From positions 1-34,694 of the IMG/VR virus record IMGVR_UViG_3300042465_001831: DNA of 34,694 nucleotides, one strand, 5' to 3'. Numbering within the stretch: the first letter of the stretch is position 1; every line of letters begins with the position of its first letter. Source of the stretch: a virus. The notes under the pieces are model-generated. The model saw nothing but the letters and a program-made list of their open reading frames with translations, did no database searches and had not been told where the DNA came from. Below are positions 29,521 to 34,694 of this stretch, piece by piece. The position numbers were made by a program, and so were the translations under genes.

Positions 29521-31029
29521 TTATTTTGTGTTGTTGATAATTGCTTGCGCTAGGCGCAGGGAAATCTTGCGACCTTCTTCTTCAGTAGCTTCAGGTAGCG
29601 CATCAATGTAACGCAACTCTGACATTTTGTGACCAACTAAAGTTTCAGTTGCTCGGTAGCCATCGCGGTATTCTTCATAAACGCGAATCAAAACGGCTGG
29701 GTCATCTTCTTCGGCTTCAATTGTGAAATCGGTGCCTGGTATGTCAAGGGTTCCTTCTTGTAAAATTCTTTCAATGCGACCTTTAGCAGTGCCACCGCTT
29801 GAATCCCATTCAACATAATCGCCTACCTGCTCGCGGGATTCTTCTTCAATTTCACCTTCGGCACCTGTAAGCATTGCCATCATCTCAACGGCACGCATAA
29901 TGTAATCATGGCCTTCACTTAAATCTTCAAAAATTGTATTCAAAACAACTAAAGATTCGCCTGTAACTTCACGGCCTTCTTTAACTGCATCAATTGCTTT
30001 GCGTAGTGCCTCACGCGCCTCAACTGAAGTTGTTGGGTAGGCAGGATATGTAACAACCGACACATCACCATCAGCAAGTGAAACCTCTGTAAGTGTGCGT
30101 TGGGAACGATCTTCATTATATTTTTGACGAATCACACGGAAAGCAAAACTCATTTGGTCAACATCTCCGCGCTCAACCAACTTGTAAAGGTCGCGCCCCT
30201 CTGATGTGTCTGCAATTGTTGCATCCATATACAAACCACGATCATCTTCGGTAAGTGTAAGAGTGCCATTCTTTGTGCGAGCTAGTGGCAAACCTTCGTG
30301 GTTGATAAGAAGTCGCACATCAGGTGTTTCGCTAAGTGTCTTACGAAACGCGCCAGGGGCGATTGTCTCAATAAATGGCAGTGGAACGCTGGCCTCATCA
30401 AACACTGCTGCGTATCCGCGAAGTGTCATTGTGCCATCTTCGGCCTGTCTTGCTTCAACATCGCGCACTGTAAATGTACGGCGTTCAATCTTTTTCATTT
30501 TGCTCCTTGAATCGGCTTCGGCATCTAGTGCATCAATCTTGCGTTGCGCCCAGTTTTGCGCCCTATCAGAAAAGTTGGAATCTCCACCCCACAACAACCA
30601 AGCAACTAAACCTGCGCCTGGATATTGAGCATCTGACGGATTATTGTTTTTTGGTGCTTGTCCATCTACTTGATGGCGTGCAAACCACGGTGCCATCTTA
30701 CGAACTTTGTTTTCACTTACTCTACCTGCAGCCATCTCGCGTGCTTCACGCTTTGTGCCTTCGGTTAAGCCATCTCCCCCGAAACCTTCTTTGAGATAAT
30801 CTAAACCGCGTTGTGCGTTCTCACGAATAAATGCGGGAACACTTAAATCAACTGCTCGAACTTCTCCACCTGGTTCCATATCTTCAGCAATTGAAACTGC
30901 AACCATCTGATCTATTGCATCTTGTTTTGTGTCGTGACAAGCAAGAGTTGTATAAGAGCCATCTGATTCTTCTTTAACAGTTGCCCATCCTGAACAATCG
31001 GCTTGCTTATCGCTGACAAAATAAGGCAT
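29521..31029 (-). CDS. Multidomain prohead protease (S78) with extra N- and C-terminal domains
   Basis: A 502-residue protein. The central part (about 180-345) is an HK97-type S78 protease: RRTFTVRDVEARQ, H244 in LINHEGLPLARTKNGTL, S294 in DQMSFAF. The N-terminal 170 residues form extra domains (SDKQADCSGWATVKEESDG, then AAGRVSENKVRKMAPWFARH). The C-terminal 402-473 segment (VGDYVEWDSSGGTAKGRIER, ending LVGHKMSELR) resembles a TUDOR/Hva1-type domain. The protease matures the capsid and removes the delta scaffold. The added domains may guide localisation or be structural. The stop overlaps the portal gene end, so production is coupled. Confidence 0.85.
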   Translation of the reverse strand: MPYFVSDKQADCSGWATVKEESDGSYTTLACHDTKQDAIDQMVAVSIAEDMEPGGEVRAVDLSVPAFIRENAQRGLDYLKEGFGGDGLTEGTKREAREMAAGRVSENKVRKMAPWFARHQVDGQAPKNNNPSDAQYPGAGLVAWLLWGGDSNFSDRAQNWAQRKIDALDAEADSRSKMKKIERRTFTVRDVEARQAEDGTMTLRGYAAVFDEASVPLPFIETIAPGAFRKTLSETPDVRLLINHEGLPLARTKNGTLTLTEDDRGLYMDATIADTSEGRDLYKLVERGDVDQMSFAFRVIRQKYNEDRSQRTLTEVSLADGDVSVVTYPAYPTTSVEAREALRKAIDAVKEGREVTGESLVVLNTIFEDLSEGHDYIMRAVEMMAMLTGAEGEIEEESREQVGDYVEWDSSGGTAKGRIERILQEGTLDIPGTDFTIEAEEDDPAVLIRVYEEYRDGYRATETLVGHKMSELRYIDALPEATEEEGRKISLRLAQAIINNTK

Positions 31030-32423
31030 TACTTAACCTCATACACGGCCGCTGGGTCGGCTGGGTCAATTGTTGATACTTGCTGCAATTGGCTAGATGG
31101 AACGCCAGTGTGCTTCATATCAGGTAGGCCAACTGCCTTTGTTACTGCTGCTGGGTCAAAGCCAACTTGAATCAATGCAGCAGCGATTTCGGTGCGTAGC
31201 TTGAGGCCAACATCTTTGGCATCTGTTGCATCAATGTTTTGCAATGGAACGCGGTATTGATCTCCGCTTTCAATTGGTGCCATATCTTCGTAAGCGTGAA
31301 CATCATTGAGTGAAAGAAAACCTTCACGCAATCCCTTTGTGTAAGCATCGTAACGCTCAAGAGTTGTACCGCGCAACAGTGCATCAAGATTAAAACGAAT
31401 GAATCCGTCAGGTTCAGGTAGCAGTGTTGATAGTGACTGCTCAATTCGCTCCAAGATTGGGCGCAATGAGTGCTGAACGAATGAAAGGTTTTGTGCTTCA
31501 ACTGATGCAAATGACATTGCACCCGCTACTGGATGGCCAAGAAGTGATAGTGGAACACGGAAAATGCGAGCGATTTCTTCAACTGAGAAACGGCGAGTGT
31601 CTAACAACTGCGCATCTTGGGCGTTAATTGTTAGTGGCTTGAATGTTGCACCGCCTGAAAGAATACCAATCTTGCCAGCACGGTATGGGCCAGTATGGGT
31701 AAGGTTCCAATCACGGCCAATGTCTGATGCCTGTTCTTCAGTTAACTCACCTGGCACTTCAACGACACCGCCTGGGTTGGCAGCGTTGCCAAAGTATGAA
31801 GCGGCATAAACATCGGCTGCCATTGCTGCGCCTAGCGTTGTACGGCAGGCACCAATTGGTGAAAGTCCATAACGATCACCAGGCAAACGGAAATCAGGGA
31901 TGTGCAAAAGGTCTTTGTCTGTCATGCGTTGTTCATAAACGCCTTCTGAATCTTTAATCTTTACAAAATAAACCAGTGGCTCGCCTGCTCTAAGGCGCTC
32001 AATGCGAACATTGCGAGGATTCAAAACATAGAGTTCTTGAACATCTCCCATATCATCGCGCACTGTCAGGATGTAAGCATTGCCTTCAAGTTTGAATGAG
32101 GTAACAATCTGCTCATAAAATTCAAGGCGTGTTGTTTCAGGGTTTGGTCTTGAAACCCACGCAGGTTGATCTCCATAAATAGTTGAGTATGGCAAGCGGT
32201 TACGACCACGGCGCACATAAGCGCCGACTGGTAATGAACTTACTGTGTCTGCCAATAGGCGCACGCAAGAATAAACAGTGGACATACGAATTGCAGTTTC
32301 AGAATCAACAATGACACCAGCGTTGGTTGAAAATGCTGGTCTGCCTGGAATTAAAGGCTCGATGTATTGATTGTTGGCTGAACGCTTTGTTCCAGTACCT
32401 GCCAAACGCTTTGATAAACTCAT
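31029..32423 (-). CDS. Portal protein (HK97-like)
   Basis: A 464-residue portal with SETAIRMSTVYSCVRLLADT near the N-terminus, KLEGNAYILTVRDDMG and YVLNPRNVRIERL in the middle, and GHPVAGAMSFASVEAQNLSF toward the C-terminal helices, as in the HK97 gp3 family. It forms the dodecameric ring for DNA entry and binds the terminase. The ATG overlaps the stop of the small membrane ORF (TAATG) and its stop overlaps the protease start (TAATG). Confidence 0.9.
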   Translation of the reverse strand: MSLSKRLAGTGTKRSANNQYIEPLIPGRPAFSTNAGVIVDSETAIRMSTVYSCVRLLADTVSSLPVGAYVRRGRNRLPYSTIYGDQPAWVSRPNPETTRLEFYEQIVTSFKLEGNAYILTVRDDMGDVQELYVLNPRNVRIERLRAGEPLVYFVKIKDSEGVYEQRMTDKDLLHIPDFRLPGDRYGLSPIGACRTTLGAAMAADVYAASYFGNAANPGGVVEVPGELTEEQASDIGRDWNLTHTGPYRAGKIGILSGGATFKPLTINAQDAQLLDTRRFSVEEIARIFRVPLSLLGHPVAGAMSFASVEAQNLSFVQHSLRPILERIEQSLSTLLPEPDGFIRFNLDALLRGTTLERYDAYTKGLREGFLSLNDVHAYEDMAPIESGDQYRVPLQNIDATDAKDVGLKLRTEIAAALIQVGFDPAAVTKAVGLPDMKHTGVPSSQLQQVSTIDPADPAAVYEVK

Positions 32424-32563
32424 TAGTTAGCCTTCTCTGTAATCCATACTAGAAAAACACCTGCAACAATTAAAGCTAATGGAACTGAAATCATTGCAAG
32501 GCCAGTTGTTGCAAGCGTTACGCCCACAACTTCAACTGCAACTGATAGGTCAATCTTCTTCAT
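32423..32563 (-). CDS. Small membrane protein between terminase and portal (46 aa)
   Basis: A 46-residue ORF with GGGAG 5 bases before its ATG. It encodes MKKIDLSVAVEVVGVTLATT followed by a long hydrophobic run (GLAMISVPLALIVAGVFLVW) and a charged end. The 34-residue hydrophobic segment could form one long or two short helices. It sits between large terminase and portal, coupled to the portal (TAATG). It may be a membrane anchor for packaging or a holin-like peptide; function unknown. Confidence 0.65.
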   Translation of the reverse strand: MKKIDLSVAVEVVGVTLATTGLAMISVPLALIVAGVFLVWITEKAN

Positions 32564-32571
32564 TATGCTCC

Positions 32572-34101
32572 CTATACCTGAATTGAAAAGAATCTTGCAA
32601 CTGGTGCTGGTGGCTCGGCTGGTTGAGTAGCACGATCATAACCAAAGATTGAAGCAACGGCGGCATCCACCTTACGGCGGCTACTTGCCTTTGCAACCAT
32701 AACACCACGGCTAGATTGTTTTGTTACGCAGTTGGCAATATGGCGGGCAAGTCGTTCATCTCCATCATGGGTAAATGATTCATTGACCACGGCTTCATAA
32801 AACTTTTGTGTTGCTGGAACCATATTCTGCGCACTGTTGGGATATGAAACAACAGGCAAGCCTTCTTCATCCAACACCATAAATGTTCGCTGCCAGCGTG
32901 CAGGGTCAAAGACAATCTCTTTTACATTGAAGCGTTCATCGCGGAATGTATCTACAATTGTTTGCTCAACTTCAGCAACCGGGATATGCCAGCCTTGTTC
33001 AGCATCATCAGGGCGTTCCCATAAGCCAACAACCATTAAGTGTGGCTTTTCGCCACCCAATAACCACATGACAAGGGCGGTTGAGTCATTTGAAAAGGCA
33101 CCATCAAAGGCCAAAATAACTTCTTCACCAGGTTCAGGGAATCTATCTTTATCCTCTAGGGCTTCCCAAGCACCTGTTGGCAGCCATGCAACTGAAGTGC
33201 TTACCCAACAATTAAGGCGCTTGGTTCTAAATTCAGCTTCAGGTGTACGCAAAACTGCCGATGCAATTTCCTCTGCATCCAGCAAATCGTTATACCCTGG
33301 ATTTGATTCAAGCCAAAGTGCTTGGTCACGGTGATCGGCTTCAGGTTGTGTTGGCTCCCACCAAGAAAAGAAAAATGATGGGTCCTTCTTCTCACCCTTT
33401 ACAACCTGTTGGCCGTATTGGTAAAGCGAGTAGCAAAGAGAATCTTGGCCGTTGCTTTGTGTCTTAACGCCTGCAGTTGTGATGCCCAAGAGAAGTGAAT
33501 CAGCACGCGCACCACCAGCAAGGCTAAGAACATTCCAAAGTTCCCAAGAAGGTTGGGCGTGGACTTCATCAAAGATAACAAGCGGGGAAGGATTCAAACC
33601 TTCTTTTGAATATGCTTCGGCAGATAGTACGCGGTACACGCTGCCTTTATCTTTGAATTCGATTGCATCGCGGTAAAGCGTGAACATTGAAGATAGTTCT
33701 TCATCTAACTCAATCATTCGCTTTGCAGTACCAAACACGATTCGTGCCTGGTCGCGGTCTGCTGCGCAAGAATAAATCTCTGAACCGTTGCCGCCAAGTG
33801 TTAAACCAGCAAGGCCCATTGATGCTGCCAATGCGCTCTTGCCATTCTTCCTAGACATTCCGACCAGGGCGGTGCGGTGGCGAAATCTGCCATCTTCACG
33901 GCGGGCAAGTGTGTGCTTGAGTAACTCTTTCTGCCATCCACGCAGTTCAATTAACTTACCTGCAGGTGAGGCTACAGAATCTTTTGTAACTCTGCAAACG
34001 GCTTCGGCAAAGTTTGCATACAACTCGCCATCGCCACGCTCTTGATCTTCAATTGGCACTGGCGTTAACCAGCGTGGTGGCCAACCTGCAACATCAGCCA
34101 T
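32572..34101 (-). CDS. terL: Terminase large subunit (ATPase and nuclease)
   Basis: A 509-residue terminase. Walker A is GMSRKNGKSA (81-90), and Walker B with catalytic Glu is LVIFDEV (174-180). ITTAGVKTQS (207-216) is the coupling motif. The nuclease has D333 (AFDGAFSNDS), D399 (VFDP) and D479 (KVDAAVA), the three metal-binding acids. It is the DNA-translocating motor and cuts at the packaging site. Its start overlaps the end of the small subunit gene (8 bases). Confidence 0.92.
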   Translation of the reverse strand: MADVAGWPPRWLTPVPIEDQERGDGELYANFAEAVCRVTKDSVASPAGKLIELRGWQKELLKHTLARREDGRFRHRTALVGMSRKNGKSALAASMGLAGLTLGGNGSEIYSCAADRDQARIVFGTAKRMIELDEELSSMFTLYRDAIEFKDKGSVYRVLSAEAYSKEGLNPSPLVIFDEVHAQPSWELWNVLSLAGGARADSLLLGITTAGVKTQSNGQDSLCYSLYQYGQQVVKGEKKDPSFFFSWWEPTQPEADHRDQALWLESNPGYNDLLDAEEIASAVLRTPEAEFRTKRLNCWVSTSVAWLPTGAWEALEDKDRFPEPGEEVILAFDGAFSNDSTALVMWLLGGEKPHLMVVGLWERPDDAEQGWHIPVAEVEQTIVDTFRDERFNVKEIVFDPARWQRTFMVLDEEGLPVVSYPNSAQNMVPATQKFYEAVVNESFTHDGDERLARHIANCVTKQSSRGVMVAKASSRRKVDAAVASIFGYDRATQPAEPPAPVARFFSIQV

Positions 34102-34555
34102 TCTTCTTTTGCTGCTCTAACAACTGGGCCAACTTACCCTTAGTCGTTACTTCAGCAACCCCCAACTTACTACGATCAATCGGCGTTAAGCCAAGCAATG
34201 AAAGCAATTTGATAATGTCACCTTCAACGGTGTTTAACATTCCAAACAAAGGATTTGCGTAGGCGTAACCCTTGTCGGTGTAAAGAACAAAATCTGATTT
34301 GGCCATCTTCGCCTGTAGCTCGTACTTCTTGTCCATCTTCTCGCAAAGTTCAATCAGCAACTTGCTATCGCTGGTTGCAATCCACGGTGCTATCTCGCGC
34401 ACATCTGACCACAACTTTTTGCCAGCATCGCTAAGGTGCAATGGCGCATCGCTTTTGATTTGTGGTAATGCAATTACATTCTTGAGATCAGGCAGTTTTT
34501 GTTTGCCTGGGTTTCCGTTCTTTCTCTTTACTTCATTCGGCTTTGGTGCGCTCAC
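34094..34555 (-). CDS. terS: Terminase small subunit (P27-like)
   Basis: A 153-residue protein starting with GTG (MSAPKPNEVKRKNGNPGKQK), with a basic N-terminal arm, then LHLSDAGKKLWSDVREIAPW and a helical KKYELQAKMAKSDFVLY. It matches the P27 family of small terminases in the DNA-binding and oligomerisation segments. GGAAACAA precedes the GTG. Upstream lie 139 non-coding bases to the window end; with the first 66 bases these are the likely packaging-site region. Confidence 0.85.
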   Translation of the reverse strand: MSAPKPNEVKRKNGNPGKQKLPDLKNVIALPQIKSDAPLHLSDAGKKLWSDVREIAPWIATSDSKLLIELCEKMDKKYELQAKMAKSDFVLYTDKGYAYANPLFGMLNTVEGDIIKLLSLLGLTPIDRSKLGVAEVTTKGKLAQLLEQQKKNG

Positions 34556-34694
34556 TTGTTTCCATTCGCTCAGGAATCTAACGCCCCCGTTAGTTTCGAT
34601 TACCTTGCTTTTTTAAAATTCGGACATTTGGTGCAAATCAGTTCAAACCAGTTCAAACCCGCCACCCCCCACACATCGGCGATGTGCGCCCTCA
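34556..34694. other. Non-coding right end, possible packaging-site region
   Basis: No gene is visible in these 139 bases. They contain a 6-bp hairpin with a C4 loop (CTAACG/CGTTAG, 34578-34593), a perfect tandem 10-base repeat CAGTTCAAAC (34639-34658), a C6 tract (34665-34670) and a CACATC-GGC-GATGTG hairpin (34672-34686). Together with bases 1-66 they separate the HNH and small terminase genes. Direct repeats and hairpins next to terS are the expected signature of cos or pac DNA; no cut site can be assigned. Confidence 0.45.
34639..34658. repeat. Tandem 10-base repeat near the packaging region
   Basis: CAGTTCAAAC occurs twice without a gap. The preceding GTGCAAAT is a poor third copy. Short direct repeats near terS are commonly binding sites for the small terminase, which is inference here. 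Confidence 0.7.

Overview
The window looks like a complete or nearly complete genome of a tailed double-stranded DNA phage that infects an actinobacterium. The head module is HK97-like. A WhiB-family regulator (8242-8712) is the best host marker, because WhiB proteins are known only from Actinobacteria and their phages. The moderate base composition (A+T-rich for an actinophage), many Shine-Dalgarno (SD) sequences of the GGGGG/GGAG type, one probable leaderless gene and the small genome fit a phage of low-GC aquatic Actinobacteria such as the acI/Nanopelagicales group. That host assignment is inference. I see no integrase, repressor or attachment site, so a virulent lifestyle is more likely than a temperate one.

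Layout. Almost everything is on the minus strand. Reading that strand from 10118 down to 67 gives an early or replication operon: an HslV/proteasome-like peptidase, a 30-residue membrane peptide, an unknown gene, a Holliday-junction-resolvase-like nuclease, WhiB, a transglycosylase-like protein, a Cas4/RecB-type nuclease, a putative ssDNA-binding-like protein, a tRNA-like element, an FmdB zinc ribbon, a C5 DNA methyltransferase split over two frames with a third ORF overprinted on it, a primase-polymerase/helicase, a repeat-rich palindromic spacer that may be an origin, two zinc or HTH proteins, two small ORFs, an endonuclease VII-like nuclease and an HNH endonuclease. Joined across the window ends, the HNH gene lies directly before the small terminase gene, as in many cos phages, so the window is probably a circular map cut in or near the packaging site.

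Reading the minus strand from 34555 down to 11924 gives the late operon: terminase small and large subunits, a small membrane protein, portal, a multidomain prohead protease, major capsid, a glycosyltransferase, connectors, two tandem paralogous major tail proteins, a tail assembly chaperone with a -1 frameshift extension, tape measure, minor tail, an S74-chaperoned fibre, lysis genes (M15 endolysin, holin-like proteins), two collagen-like fibres, three paralogous receptor-binding-type proteins (one with a polyglycine adhesin domain), a second glycosyltransferase and a DUF6378-type protein.

The only plus-strand genes form a cassette of seven tiny genes (10328-11845), transcribed away from the early operon and ended by a strong bidirectional terminator at 11855-11898 that also closes the late operon.

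Most worth a second look: a conserved-looking ORF with its own ribosome binding site overprinted on the methyltransferase; the split methyltransferase itself; an identical 14-base hairpin that buries the ribosome binding site of both glycosyltransferase genes; a GGAAC-repeat and palindrome spacer after the replication gene; a copied gene-junction motif in the plus-strand cassette; and duplicated tail and adhesin modules.
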